Shown here in pieces: positions 35,462 through 45,110 of a stretch of 64,000 nucleotides of DNA. The notes under the pieces were generated by a model, which did no database searches, was not told where the DNA came from, and was given only the letters and a program-made list of their open reading frames with translations. The position numbers and the translations under genes are program-made. This DNA comes from Ectobacillus panaciterrae DSM 19096 (GTDB lineage: Bacteria > Bacillota > Bacilli > Bacillales > Bacillaceae_G), in contig NZ_KE387247.1 of NCBI RefSeq assembly GCF_000430785.1, forward strand, positions 21,124 to 85,123, given 5' to 3'. The stretch's first letter is position 1, and the number at the start of each line of letters is the position of its first letter.

Positions 35462-37012
35462 TTGAATACTACTGCTTTTGCATTGTTCTTAGTAATCGTT
35501 TTAGGTACGCTCGTAATTACATACTACGCCTCGAAGAAGACAAAAAATGCAAGCGATTTTTATACAGCCGGCGGCGGACTGACAGGCTGGCAAAACGGAC
35601 TGGCGATTGCCGGCGACTATATGTCGGCTGCATCATTTTTAGGGATTGCCGGCGCTGTTGCCTTAACAGGATTTGACGGTTTCTTCTATAGCATCGGATT
35701 TCTTGTTGCTTATTTGGTCGTTCTTTACTTAGTGGCAGAGCCGCTGCGCAACTTAGGAAAGTTTACTTTGGCAGATATGATCGCAGCGCGTTTTGACCAA
35801 AGAAAAGTACGCGGCGTCGCAGCGTTAAACACGATGACAATCTCCATTTTCTATATGATTGCACAGCTGGTAGGAGCAGGTGCACTTATCAAATTATTAT
35901 TGGGAATCGAATATACTACTTCTGTGTTAATCGTAGGAACGCTGATGACAGTGTATGTAATTTTCGGCGGTATGACTGCGACGAGTTGGGTGCAGATCGT
36001 AAAAGCAGTTCTTCTGATGGCCGGTACTCTTGTGATTTCTATTATCGTATTTGCGAAGTTTGGCTTTAGTGTAACAGAGATGTTCAGTCAAATGAAAACG
36101 GCAACGCCGCTCAAGGAAACATTTTTAAACCCAGGCGTGAAGTACAAAAACGGATTGGACACACTTTCTTTAAATTTGGCGCTTGTTCTCGGAACAGCAG
36201 GATTGCCGCATATCCTTGTCCGTTTCTTTACAGTGCGTGATGCAAAAACGGCTCGTCAATCTGTTGTATATGCGACATGGATGATTGGTGCCTTCTATAT
36301 TATGACTATTTTTCTTGGATTCGGAGCAGCGGCATTCGTTGGCAACGCTGAAATCATAAAAGCGAACCCAGCCGGAAACATGGCTGCACCTTTATTGGCA
36401 AAGGAATTAGGCGGAAACTTCTTATTTGCATTCGTATCTGCTGTTGCTTTTGCGACAATTCTGGCGGTTGTGGCAGGTCTTGTTTTAACGGCAGCTTCTG
36501 CCTTTGCTCATGATTTCTACAACGAAATTTTGCGTCGCGGCAAAGCGACAGAAAAGGAACAGGTTTCAATGGCTCGTTACGCTTCCGTCGGTGTTGCAGT
36601 ATTATCCATCGTGTTAGCATTGTTCGCTCAAACATTAAACGTGGCATTCCTTGTAGCGCTTGCGTTTGCAGTAGCAGCAAGTGCGAATCTGCCGGTCATT
36701 TTATTTACGATTTACTGGAAGAAATTTAATACAGCAGGTGCAATTGCAGGGATGCTGACTGGATTAATTTCCGCGATTGTGCTTGTGGCTATAAGCCCGA
36801 ACGTGTGGAATCCAGTAGCAGGAAAAGCGATTTTTGTAGGGGAGCCGTTAATTACTTTAACAAATCCAGGGATTATCTCTATCCCGCTTGGCTTCTTAGC
36901 CGCTTATCTTGGAACGGTTCTTTCCGGCAAAAAAGAAAGCGAAGCAAAATTTGATGAAATTCTTGTTAAATCCAATACGGGCCACGGCATCAGCAACGTG
37001 TCCTCTCATTGA
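35462..37012 (+). CDS. Sodium/solute symporter, acetate-type (YwcA/ActP-like)
   Basis: A 516-residue SSS-family transporter with about thirteen spans. It contains SDFYTAGGGLTGWQNGLAIAGDYMSAASFLG near residues 30-60 and GTAGLPHILVRFFTVRDAK, both typical of cation/acetate symporters. TTG start at 35462 after AGGGGG. Acetate or short carboxylates as substrate is inferred from family and DUF485 partner. Confidence 0.9.
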   Translation: MNTTAFALFLVIVLGTLVITYYASKKTKNASDFYTAGGGLTGWQNGLAIAGDYMSAASFLGIAGAVALTGFDGFFYSIGFLVAYLVVLYLVAEPLRNLGKFTLADMIAARFDQRKVRGVAALNTMTISIFYMIAQLVGAGALIKLLLGIEYTTSVLIVGTLMTVYVIFGGMTATSWVQIVKAVLLMAGTLVISIIVFAKFGFSVTEMFSQMKTATPLKETFLNPGVKYKNGLDTLSLNLALVLGTAGLPHILVRFFTVRDAKTARQSVVYATWMIGAFYIMTIFLGFGAAAFVGNAEIIKANPAGNMAAPLLAKELGGNFLFAFVSAVAFATILAVVAGLVLTAASAFAHDFYNEILRRGKATEKEQVSMARYASVGVAVLSIVLALFAQTLNVAFLVALAFAVAASANLPVILFTIYWKKFNTAGAIAGMLTGLISAIVLVAISPNVWNPVAGKAIFVGEPLITLTNPGIISIPLGFLAAYLGTVLSGKKESEAKFDEILVKSNTGHGISNVSSH

Positions 37013-37132
37013 TGAAGAAAGCAAGGCTTATTGTTCTTTAATGTATGAATCATCTTGTTTGTCATATTCATATCGTTTTTTGTAAAAGGTGTATTTTTAT
37101 TCTATTTTAAATTGGTATATGAAAATGAATAG

Positions 37133-37164
37133 AAGAAAGCATGACAAGTCGTCATGCTTTCTTT
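37133..37164. terminator. Bidirectional terminator symporter / lipoprotein gene
   Basis: AAGAAAGCATGAC-AAGTC-GTCATGCTTTCTTTTG. Confidence 0.88.
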
Positions 37165-37168
37165 TGCG

Positions 37169-37795
37169 TCAATTCGCAGCGTATTGGAAAATCAAGCGGC
37201 CTGATTGTGCATCATAGCTCGTTGACAGCTTTGCTTTTGCAAAGGAAAGGGATTGGTTAATTTGATTTGCCGGTTTGCCTTCTCCTAAATTTTGCAGAAT
37301 GTTCGCAATTTCCGAATCGGATAGCTGCGGATCAATTAGTTTTAAGATTACCGCAACCGCATCAAAAAAGGATGTGTAAGCCTGTTGAGTTGGAACTGAG
37401 CCTACAAGAGCTAGATTGGTATAGACACCGCTTTTTTTATCTACCGTAATTCCGACTCCGTTGCCGTTGCTGATAGGAATGCTGAATACGATATACTCAG
37501 TCGTATCCTGATATACTTGTGGATTTTGCATAGCGATACCAAACTGCTGAGCGAGGCTGTTAAACGATGAGATAAATTTATTGATCTCATATTGCTGAAT
37601 CGGATCCCCATTCGGTGCAGGTTGTGGATTTGGAGCAGGAGTAGGATTTGGAGTAGGATTTGGAGTAGGATTTGGAGTTGGGGCAGGAGCAGGAGCAGGC
37701 ACAGGTTCCGATTTTTTTGGTGAATCTTTTTCACAAGCGCTTATGAAGCCAAATGCCAAAAGACATGCTGCTAACATGCGCAAAAGCTTATGAAT
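37169..37795 (-). CDS. Proline-rich lipoprotein with probable ATT start
   Basis: A lipoprotein exposed on the outer face of the membrane. The lipobox is FISAC. A Pro/Ala/Asn linker (PAPAPTPNPTPNP type, about residues 35-62) leads to a folded domain of about 140 residues. The TTG at 37783 lacks a well-spaced ribosome site; reading from ATT at 37795 puts GGGGAG six bases upstream and adds I-H-K-L, giving a normal charged signal peptide. Function unknown. Confidence 0.72.
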   Translation of the reverse strand: MHKLLRMLAACLLAFGFISACEKDSPKKSEPVPAPAPAPTPNPTPNPTPNPTPAPNPQPAPNGDPIQQYEINKFISSFNSLAQQFGIAMQNPQVYQDTTEYIVFSIPISNGNGVGITVDKKSGVYTNLALVGSVPTQQAYTSFFDAVAVILKLIDPQLSDSEIANILQNLGEGKPANQINQSLSFAKAKLSTSYDAQSGRLIFQYAAN

Positions 37796-38144
37796 ATAAA
37801 TCTCCCCTTTCTGAGAAGCTGTTTCTTGCTGTAAGAGGGTTTCTCTTTAGTTTCACTATATGAGGGAGTATTTTCTGTTATACGTGGACTGACTGGTTTT
37901 TTGTCGAATTATCTTGTCTTATGGGAAAAGCGTATCTCTGCCAGGAGGCCGTATAAATCGCAATAAGGAAATGGAAATATTGATTATAATTGTAACGAAT
38001 TTATTTTTCGTTCTTTTTAAAGAGCGATTTTAAAATATATTGACGTATAATAAAAAAATGAAGTAGAATGTGGATAATAAAGGGGATTTAATAGAAAAAC
38101 GTTCTTTATAAGATAATGGAAAATTAGAAAAGGGGCAGGAATCG

Positions 38145-39068
38145 ATGAATCGAGATTACATTATTACAGAAATAATGAGTGTTTTAAAACAGTGTATATC
38201 TTCCCATATGCCATTTTCTCAAATAGAACAAATACTGGAGCGTGCAGCGGACAAGTGTCATGTAGAATATGAGGATGTAGTAGCCTTATATAATAAAATG
38301 TCTCTTTTTCAAGCCGAGATAGAAAAAATGGGCGGAGAAGAGGCATATGAAAAGTCTGGATTTATGTGGTTTAAACCGGAACTGGAGCTGTTATTACATG
38401 CATATAAGTTCTTTCAAAAGAACGGCATCAGTGTAATCATTATTTCCGAAAAGCTGAGTAAAGACGGTCTGAATATCTTTCCAAAAACGAAAAGTCAATT
38501 GCAAAACACATACTATAAATTGCGAAACAATCAGCTTTCGTTAGAAAATCTGACAAAACAAAAGCCAGGCCGAAAACCCGGGCAAGAGTATCCAAAAGAG
38601 TCCAGAAAGCAGTCGAAGCAAGTAAATTGGCCTGCAGGAGAAATTGCAAATCAGCAAAATCATCTTGCCCAAAGAGACGCACAAGTAGTTCACGACAAAC
38701 CGAAAAAAAATCTCGTACAGCTTTTATCAGGCATGATTCATCATTTTCAGATCATCAGTGAACATAATAAAGAAAACGAAAAGAAAATGTATCAGCTTAT
38801 AGAAGGTATATACGAGCTGTCCAGCATAGCAGCACAAAGCACAAAAACGCCAGAAACAGAAGTAAGTCTTCTGCTGCAAGAAACAGAGCGATTAAAAAGA
38901 GAAAAGACAGAAATGGCGGAGCATATTCAAAGTATAGTAGGCAATGTTCATTCCTTTATTGAGAGCTCTGATGTAGAGCAAATTAAAGGATTGTCTAAGT
39001 TTGTTGATACATGCAAAACGGATTTGAACAAGCTGAGCTTATATAGTACGCAAGCAACTGAAGTATAA
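38145..39068 (+). CDS. Possible DNA-binding coiled-coil protein, 307 residues
   Basis: N-terminal helical region; residues 82-128 (LLLHAYKFFQKNGISVIIISEKL... to YYKLR) resemble a Myb/helix-turn-helix unit; a basic linker KPGRKPGQ follows; residues 185-300 are a coiled coil with many Glu and Lys. GGGGCAGG precedes the ATG. No named family is recognised. The upstream 37796-38144 shows an AT-rich promoter region only. Confidence 0.6.
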   Translation: MNRDYIITEIMSVLKQCISSHMPFSQIEQILERAADKCHVEYEDVVALYNKMSLFQAEIEKMGGEEAYEKSGFMWFKPELELLLHAYKFFQKNGISVIIISEKLSKDGLNIFPKTKSQLQNTYYKLRNNQLSLENLTKQKPGRKPGQEYPKESRKQSKQVNWPAGEIANQQNHLAQRDAQVVHDKPKKNLVQLLSGMIHHFQIISEHNKENEKKMYQLIEGIYELSSIAAQSTKTPETEVSLLLQETERLKREKTEMAEHIQSIVGNVHSFIESSDVEQIKGLSKFVDTCKTDLNKLSLYSTQATEV

Positions 39069-39330
39069 ATATGCTTGTATGCAGGCGGTAGTTCTTGTTT
39101 TTATTCAAACTGATAATAGAGGGAAACTAACAGATTCTTTTCGGTTATAGAAAAGGACTTTTCTTTATAATAGATTTAATATATAGAAATAACATTATCG
39201 TAACTAATTTTATGAATGCATTATTCTTAATATTCTGCGTTTATATTATTTGCTCCATAGCATGTGACTGTACGAAGAGCCGTTTCAATCCATGAAGGAC
39301 GGGAAGAAGTTTAAAGAAAGAAGGTTTTTC

Positions 39331-40002
39331 ATGATCAAAGGTATTATCTTCGACTTTGACGGACTTGTAGTTGATACGGAAACAATATGGTTTCAAGCGT
39401 TTCAAGAAGCGGTACACCGATATGGAATGAATTTGACTTTAGAGCAATTTGCCCGCGTTATCGGAACGCATGATGCGGAATTGTACTCGCTTATAGAAAG
39501 AAGCATCACAAAACCGGCAACCTTAGAACAAATAAAAAAAGAAGCGCATGAGCTTTTTCACCTAAAGATGGGAGAGCCTGTCCTGCGCGATGGCGTAAAG
39601 GAGTACTTGGAAGCAGCAACAGCGCTCGGTTTACATATAGGTCTAGCCTCCAGTTCAAGCCGCAATTGGATAGAAGGGTATCTAAACAAACTCGGCATTA
39701 TTGATTATTTTCAAGTAATTAAAACAAAAGAAGATGTAAAGTATGTAAAACCAGATCCGGAGCTATATATTCAGGCTCATACTGCACTTGGCATCGAGCC
39801 TCATGAAAGCATTGCATTTGAGGATTCTCTTAACGGCCTCATAGCTGCGCGAAAAGCCGGGCTGCATTGTGTTATCGTTCCTAATTCTGTCACTATGAAT
39901 CTTCCATTTGAAGATTTCAGTCACCGTATTTCTTCTATGAGCGAGAGCAAGCTTGAAGATGTGATGCAAAAAGTGATTGAGGCTTCAGTTCATAAAGGTT
40001 AG
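39331..40002 (+). CDS. HAD-superfamily phosphatase/phosphoglucomutase-like
   Basis: A 223-residue subfamily IA HAD hydrolase. Motif I IFDFDGLVVDTE, motif II GLASSSSRNW, motif III Lys in YVKPDPELY and motif IV FEDSLNGLIAARKAGL. It resembles YhcW/beta-phosphoglucomutase types; substrate unproven. ATG at 39331 after AAAGAAAGAAGG, rejecting an earlier in-frame codon. Confidence 0.88.
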   Translation: MIKGIIFDFDGLVVDTETIWFQAFQEAVHRYGMNLTLEQFARVIGTHDAELYSLIERSITKPATLEQIKKEAHELFHLKMGEPVLRDGVKEYLEAATALGLHIGLASSSSRNWIEGYLNKLGIIDYFQVIKTKEDVKYVKPDPELYIQAHTALGIEPHESIAFEDSLNGLIAARKAGLHCVIVPNSVTMNLPFEDFSHRISSMSESKLEDVMQKVIEASVHKG

Positions 40003-40012
40003 CTACATCCGC

Positions 40013-40058
40013 TATATAAATGCAACTAAAAAAATCGACATAAAAACTTTTCTTTTAG
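40013..40058 (+). repeat. 46-bp repeat, copy 1
   Basis: Nearly identical (three differences) to 43889-43933 behind topB, including TATATAAATGCAACTAAAAA and CATAAAAAC-TTTCTTTTAG. Here it follows the HAD gene. The rest of 40059-40483 is AT-rich with a GGAGA...TCTCC hairpin near 40243 and no gene. Confidence 0.85.
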
Positions 40059-40419
40059 GGGGGAGAGAGCATCCGGCTAAGCGTAGAAGCGGTCAAACCC
40101 TTTTCGTGGCCCACGCAGGGAGAGAGAGAGGGAGCGAGCGCAGTTTCCCTTTTGTTCTACGTGGCAAACGATAGATATGGCGGAATAACAAAGTGGACTT
40201 ATATAGCATGGGTATGCCGTGAAATAAATGCTGTAACAAATTAAGGGAGATTGCGTATGCAAGCAGTCTCCTTTAAAAACACTCTATTAAATCAAATAAA
40301 CAAATTATATAGAATAAATAATGAATATATATTATTTTTACAGACAAAAACATAGAAAAAATGAGCAGGAGAAAGAATCGCCCTGAATAAAAGCAGAAAG
40401 ACTATACAACATGAAAAAG

Positions 40420-40450
40420 AGCAACACCAATTATGCGAGCTGCTCTCACC
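40420..40450 (-). terminator. Terminator of the XhlA-like gene
   Basis: GAGCAGC ... GTTGCTCTTTTTC on the minus strand. Confidence 0.75.
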
Positions 40451-40483
40451 AACCTTCACCGTATTCTTCTGCCGACATATTTC

Positions 40484-40720
40484 TTACATGCCTCCTTTAA
40501 ACAGCAGCATCAGTAAAGCAGTGATAATAGAAGCGATGACAATGCGTAGAATCCACATAGTATTACTCATAATGCTGCGCAGTTCCTCTTTTATATCATC
40601 AATATCCTTTTCACTGACTGTAATTCGTCTTTCTAATAATTGAATATCATTCGTTAAGTTCTTTTGTACTTTTTTTATTTCTTTTATCTCTTCTTTGGAA
40701 TAATTTCTTTCCTCCAACAC
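40484..40720 (-). CDS. XhlA-type haemolysin/holin-associated protein
   Basis: A 78-residue protein with a coiled coil (KEEIKEIKKVQKNLTNDIQLLERRI) followed by one C-terminal membrane span. This is the layout of XhlA of phage PBSX, which works with holins. GTG at 40720 has GGAGG five bases upstream. No phage genes flank it, so it is a single remnant or was recruited to another membrane role. Confidence 0.75.
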   Translation of the reverse strand: MLEERNYSKEEIKEIKKVQKNLTNDIQLLERRITVSEKDIDDIKEELRSIMSNTMWILRIVIASIITALLMLLFKGGM

Positions 40721-40885
40721 ATTCACCTCCTCGTAATGTGCTTGTCCTATTATATGTAAATGGAGTTTCATACGTGATAATACAGGTACAAATGTTTAAA
40801 CAAGAGTACAACAAAATGTCCGAACGCGGAGACGCTTATGAAGTCAAAGCTTATTCTTCTGATGCCGCGACGTATAAGCAATGAT

Positions 40886-40915
40886 TCCATAAAAAATAGC
40901 CCTTCAAAAAGGACT
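40886..40915 (-). terminator. Terminator of the YczE-like gene
   Basis: AATAGTCCTT-TTTG-AAGGGCTATTTTTTATGG on the minus strand. Confidence 0.75.
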
Positions 40916-41522
40916 ATTGTTGCAGGCTTTGTCTTTTCAGCATTTGCGCAAACATCGGATAGAAGTATTGTACAACGAAGCCAAGGGAAGCTGTTACGAT
41001 AATTGTACCGACCCCGATTGCTCCTTTAAAGAGGAATGCCAATAACAGCGCAAATGTTTCGCTGATGATACGGGAAGTGCGCAAGTTCAAGTTGAAGCGT
41101 GTATGAATCGCTACCATCAATGTATCCATCGGGCTTGAAGGGAACTTTGCCTGCAAGTAAATCGCAACCCCGATTCCCATTGTGAGAATACCGGAAATAA
41201 GAGCTGTGTATTGTAGGAAAACAGCTTGAGGCGAAAAGTCTTTTAATACAACAAGCAGCCAGAAGTCAATGAGCATGCCGATTACGAAAATTGTTGCGGC
41301 TGCTAAAATTTCCGGACGCTTTTTCAATAAAAAAGCATTGATGAAGATGAGAACAATTCCGTTGATGAACACGCACGTTCCGATTGTTAAGTCAAACATT
41401 CTGGATTCTCCGACCGCGAGCGCATCCCATGCGGAAGCGCCTAGGTTGGATTTAATAATCAGCGCAACACCAAGTGTTAAAATCAATAATCCGAGTGTGA
41501 AAAAAGCAAAACGTTCTTTCAT
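40914..41522 (-). CDS. YczE/YitT-family membrane protein
   Basis: A 202-residue protein with five spans, opening KERFAFFTLGLLILTLGVALIIKSNLGASAWDAL, the conserved YczE pattern, and LQAKFPSSPMDTLMVAIH later. Likely a small-molecule transporter or membrane accessory. ATG at 41522 follows AAGGAGAAAA. Confidence 0.87.
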   Translation of the reverse strand: MKERFAFFTLGLLILTLGVALIIKSNLGASAWDALAVGESRMFDLTIGTCVFINGIVLIFINAFLLKKRPEILAAATIFVIGMLIDFWLLVVLKDFSPQAVFLQYTALISGILTMGIGVAIYLQAKFPSSPMDTLMVAIHTRFNLNLRTSRIISETFALLLAFLFKGAIGVGTIIVTASLGFVVQYFYPMFAQMLKRQSLQQ

Positions 41523-41734
41523 AGATTTTCTCCTTATCATATGTCCGCACGTTATAGTTGTCAGACGTCTGAACAAATGGTATATCCAAATCATACTGAA
41601 AGTGCTTTCAAAAAGCAAGATAAATTTTATGGCAATCTATAGTAGAAGCAGCGGCAGAACGTTTCATCCTGTCCGTTGAACTTCTGTTCCTTCAAGGTTT
41701 ATAATAGGAGAAGGTAAAAAGGGAAGGTGTTTTC

Positions 41735-43888
41735 ATGAAGGTTATCATTGCGGAAAAGCCGGATCAGGCCATGAAGCTGGCGGCTCCATTCAAATATAAG
41801 AAGAAAGATGGGTACATAGAAGTTGCGCCGAATTCATATTTTCCAAACGGTGCTTTTTTTACATGGGCGGTCGGTCATATTTGCGAGCTTTTATCACCAG
41901 AGGAATATAACGATGCATGGAAAAAGTGGTCTGTAGCTGCATTGCCGATGATTCCGGAAAGGTTTCAGTACAAAGTAACAAAATCCAAAGCAAAACAGTT
42001 TTACACGATTCGTGACCTTTTAAAAAAGTCAGAGGTAAAAGAAATCATTCACGCGGGCGATGCAGGCCGTGAGGGAGAGCTTATCGTCCGCACAATCCTC
42101 CAAACCGCGCACATTACGAAGCCGATGAAACGGTTATGGATTTCTTCGCTTACGGAAAAAGCTGTGAAAGACGGTTTCGCCAATCTACTTACGGAGAATG
42201 ATACGCGCAATTTGTATTATGAAGCATACAGTCGCGCATGTGCGGACTGGCTTGTCGGAATGAATGCTTCACGGGTTTATACAATTTTAATGAAGCAAAA
42301 AGGAATTTCAGATGTATTTTCAGCGGGGCGAGTGCAGACGCCTACATTAGCCTTAGTTGTAAAGCGCGAAAAAGAGATTGCAAGTTTCGTGTCCAAGCCG
42401 TTTTGGGAAGTTATCGCTCTATTTGATATGGATGGTAAGCAGTATGAAGGGAAATGGCATAAGGATAATGAAACACGCTTGGATAATCCGGAGATGGCAG
42501 CGAAAATTGCAGCGTTTTGTCAAGGAAAGCCAGCGGCAGTGGATGAGATGGAAGTGGAGCGGAAAGAATTTCAACCACCGTATTTGTTTAATTTGTCATC
42601 TCTTCAGGCAACTGCCAATCGAGCTTTTAAATTCTCGCCGAAAAAAACATTGGATGTGGCGCAAAGCTTGTATACGAAAGGCTATTTATCCTATCCGAGA
42701 TCAGATTCCAGCTTCGTGACAAAAGGAGAAGCGGCCGGTTTTTCCGATATTTTAGGAAAGCTCGGTCAGCAGGAAGCGTATAAAGCGTACTTTCCAACTC
42801 CAATCGCCTCTATCGCTAACAATAGACGGTACGTGAACGAAAAAAAGGTAACGGATCACTATGCTATCATTCCAACCGAGCAAGTGCCAGACGTAACGAA
42901 ACTGAGCGGGGATGAACGGAAAATTTATGATTTAGTGGCAAAGCGTTTAATTGCGGCGCACTACGACCCTGCAATTTTCGATTATACAACAGTATCAACG
43001 CTTGTAGACGGAAGGGCCGTTTTCATTTCGAAAGGAAAGCAGCAAATTCAAGAAGGCTGGCGCAAGGTGCTGTATGCGGAATCCAGTAAAGAGGACGAAG
43101 ATGATGTATTGCTGCCGCGTCTGGAAAAAGGCGAAACAGGTGTTGTTGCTGATGTGAAAGTAAAGGAAGGGAAAACGCAGCCGCCAAAACGCTATACAGA
43201 GGGGCAGCTTATTACGCTTATGAAAACGGCTGGCAAAGTTCTTGAAGATCAGCAGCTTGAAAAGGTACTGAATAAGGCTGAAGGACTTGGAACTGAAGCG
43301 ACTCGCGCGGGCATCATTACGATGCTGAAAGACCGCAAGTATATTGATGTGAAAAACAATCAGGTATTTGCGACTGAAAAAGGAACGCTCCTTATTGACG
43401 CCATCGGAGAGCAGATTCTCGCTTCACCGGAAATGACGGCACGCTGGGAGCAGCGCCTCGCGGAAATTGGAGATGGCAAAGCAAATGCCGCTTCTTTTAT
43501 GGAGCAAGCGAAAAAGCTGACTGCAAAAATGATCGAGCATGCAGTTGAGCAATCCAAAGAATGGGATTTCAGCAATGTTGATAAAGAACAGTTTCAGTCC
43601 AAGAAGCCGGAGAGAAGAGCCAATACACCGCTTGGCGCATGCAAAAAATGCGATGGTCAAGTAATAGATAAGGGAACATTCTATGGATGCACCAACTATG
43701 CGAAAACTAAATGCAATTTTACCATTTCAAAGAAAATCCTCGGTAAAACCGTTTCACAGGCAAACGTGAAGAAACTCATGAAGGATGGGGTAACCAATGT
43801 TATAAAAGGCTTTAAGAAGGGTGAGAAAACGTTTGACGCGAAGCTGGAATGGAAAGAGGATAAGGTGCAATTTTTGTTTGAAAAGTAA
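41735..43888 (+). CDS. topB: DNA topoisomerase III
   Basis: A 717-residue type IA topoisomerase. The N-terminal Toprim domain shows IIAEKPDQA and HAGDAGREGELIVR; the catalytic Tyr lies in GYLSYPRSDSSFVTK (about residue 310); DNA gate motifs include GTEATRAGII. The C-terminus carries a four-cysteine zinc module (CKKCDGQVI...YGCTNYAKTKC). It decatenates DNA. AAGGGAAGG precedes the ATG. Directly downstream lies the left 60-bp repeat of the island. Confidence 0.95.
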   Translation: MKVIIAEKPDQAMKLAAPFKYKKKDGYIEVAPNSYFPNGAFFTWAVGHICELLSPEEYNDAWKKWSVAALPMIPERFQYKVTKSKAKQFYTIRDLLKKSEVKEIIHAGDAGREGELIVRTILQTAHITKPMKRLWISSLTEKAVKDGFANLLTENDTRNLYYEAYSRACADWLVGMNASRVYTILMKQKGISDVFSAGRVQTPTLALVVKREKEIASFVSKPFWEVIALFDMDGKQYEGKWHKDNETRLDNPEMAAKIAAFCQGKPAAVDEMEVERKEFQPPYLFNLSSLQATANRAFKFSPKKTLDVAQSLYTKGYLSYPRSDSSFVTKGEAAGFSDILGKLGQQEAYKAYFPTPIASIANNRRYVNEKKVTDHYAIIPTEQVPDVTKLSGDERKIYDLVAKRLIAAHYDPAIFDYTTVSTLVDGRAVFISKGKQQIQEGWRKVLYAESSKEDEDDVLLPRLEKGETGVVADVKVKEGKTQPPKRYTEGQLITLMKTAGKVLEDQQLEKVLNKAEGLGTEATRAGIITMLKDRKYIDVKNNQVFATEKGTLLIDAIGEQILASPEMTARWEQRLAEIGDGKANAASFMEQAKKLTAKMIEHAVEQSKEWDFSNVDKEQFQSKKPERRANTPLGACKKCDGQVIDKGTFYGCTNYAKTKCNFTISKKILGKTVSQANVKKLMKDGVTNVIKGFKKGEKTFDAKLEWKEDKVQFLFEK

Positions 43889-43933
43889 TATATAAATGCA
43901 ACTAAAAAATTGACATAAAAACGTTTCTTTTAG
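43889..43933 (+). repeat. 46-bp repeat, copy 2
   Basis: Partner of 40013-40058; contains TTGACA. Together with the following hairpin it makes a composite element directly behind topB. Confidence 0.85.
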
Positions 43934-43940
43934 TTGGAAG

Positions 43941-44000
43941 AGAACAGCCGAATTGTAAAAATAGTCGGCTGTTCTTTATTTAATAATAAATTTTGTAATG
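43941..44000 (+). repeat. 60-bp direct repeat DR-L, with terminator hairpin
   Basis: AGAACAGCCG ... CGGCTGTTCTTTATT is a perfect 10-bp hairpin followed by an AT-rich tail. The same 60 bp occur at 59951-60010 with four changes. It is probably the topB terminator and the left edge of an inserted segment. The remaining 44001-44220 holds the GntR upstream region. Confidence 0.9.
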
Positions 44001-44220
44001 GAGAAAGGTATGTAGTAGCATATCGATAGTATTTCATGGAATTGATGTTATGATAGCTAGATGTTAAGATAATGTAGATGCTCATTAATAGTTACTAGAC
44101 AAGCTATAAACACCGTACTAAAGTTAGTTTGGTACTTTTTAATCATACATTTTACAACATTGGTTACGTTTATGAAATAATATAAATTCTAAACATACCT
44201 TGCAGAAAAAGGGTGAGAAT

Positions 44221-44904
44221 ATGAATGATTTTTTGATTGAAAAACCTGTGCCATATTATGAACAATTTTATCATTCAATAAAAAAGATGATATTTGAAGG
44301 GAAATTCAAACCAGGTGAACGTATTGTTGAGACCCAACTGGCTAAAGAATTTAATGTGAGTAAAAGTCCGATACGAGAAGCTATACGAATTTTAGAAAAA
44401 GAAGGACTAGTGATCGTTGATGAAAAATCAAGAGTTATGGTCTACGAGCCTACTATGAAAGATGTTGAGGAGATTTATTTTTGCCGCATGGCACTTGAAT
44501 CTTTTGCAGTTGGGTTAACTACTAAAATCGCTACGGATGCTGAGTTAGATGAAATTGAAAGAACTTTGCTGCAAACGGAGCAGGCTATTCATGCTGTCCA
44601 AGAAGATAATACTATTATCACTTTAAATGAGTTATTTCACAGTTTAATCATCCAATACACTCAAAACAGTCGATTACAAAAACAACTGAATGATTTAAAA
44701 TCACTCATGTACTTCTTTCGTATTTTAAACTTCCAAGGAGAAAACCGCGCCGAAATTATTCTAAATCAACATCGTGAAATATTTTATCATATTAAGAAGA
44801 GGGAAGAAGATCAGGCCTCAAAGGCAATGATTGATCACTTGAAATACGATCTTGACCATTTAATCGAAGTTCTACCTAAATCAACTGAAACCACGAAGCC
44901 ATGA
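44221..44904 (+). CDS. GntR-family regulator, FCD type
   Basis: A 227-residue regulator. The N-terminal winged helix is visible (FKPGERIVETQLAKEFNVSKSPIREAIRILEKEG, residues 28-62), followed by an FCD-type all-helical domain with LIIQYTQNSRL near residue 140 and HREIFYHI near 180. ATG at 44221 follows AAGGGTGAG. By position it should control the ttuC-like and glycerate kinase genes; ligand likely a hydroxy acid. Confidence 0.87.
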   Translation: MNDFLIEKPVPYYEQFYHSIKKMIFEGKFKPGERIVETQLAKEFNVSKSPIREAIRILEKEGLVIVDEKSRVMVYEPTMKDVEEIYFCRMALESFAVGLTTKIATDAELDEIERTLLQTEQAIHAVQEDNTIITLNELFHSLIIQYTQNSRLQKQLNDLKSLMYFFRILNFQGENRAEIILNQHREIFYHIKKREEDQASKAMIDHLKYDLDHLIEVLPKSTETTKP

Positions 44905-44926
44905 TTATTAGATCATGGTTTTTTAT
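44899..44926 (+). terminator. Terminator of the FCD regulator gene
   Basis: CCATGAT-TATTAG-ATCATGGTTTTTTATTTTTTC; overlaps the stop codon. Confidence 0.85.
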
Positions 44927-45065
44927 TTTTTCTTCAAGCCATAAGTAAAATTTCTTCTGTAGTAAAAGTAAAAAGATGGATGGGAAATTTAATATGTTAA
45001 TGAAAATGAAATGTAAGTATATAGTGGCTTCTGTTCATCAATTAAGAAAGTTATAAAAATTTTTC

Positions 45066-45094
45066 TTGTATGAAAACCTTCTTTCTTGTAAAAT
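45066..45094 (+). promoter_or_regulatory. Sigma-A promoter of the ttuC-like gene
   Basis: TTGTAT, 17 bp, TAAAAT; expected start about 45101. Confidence 0.7.
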
Positions 45095-45110
45095 CAAAAA
45101 CAAGGATACG

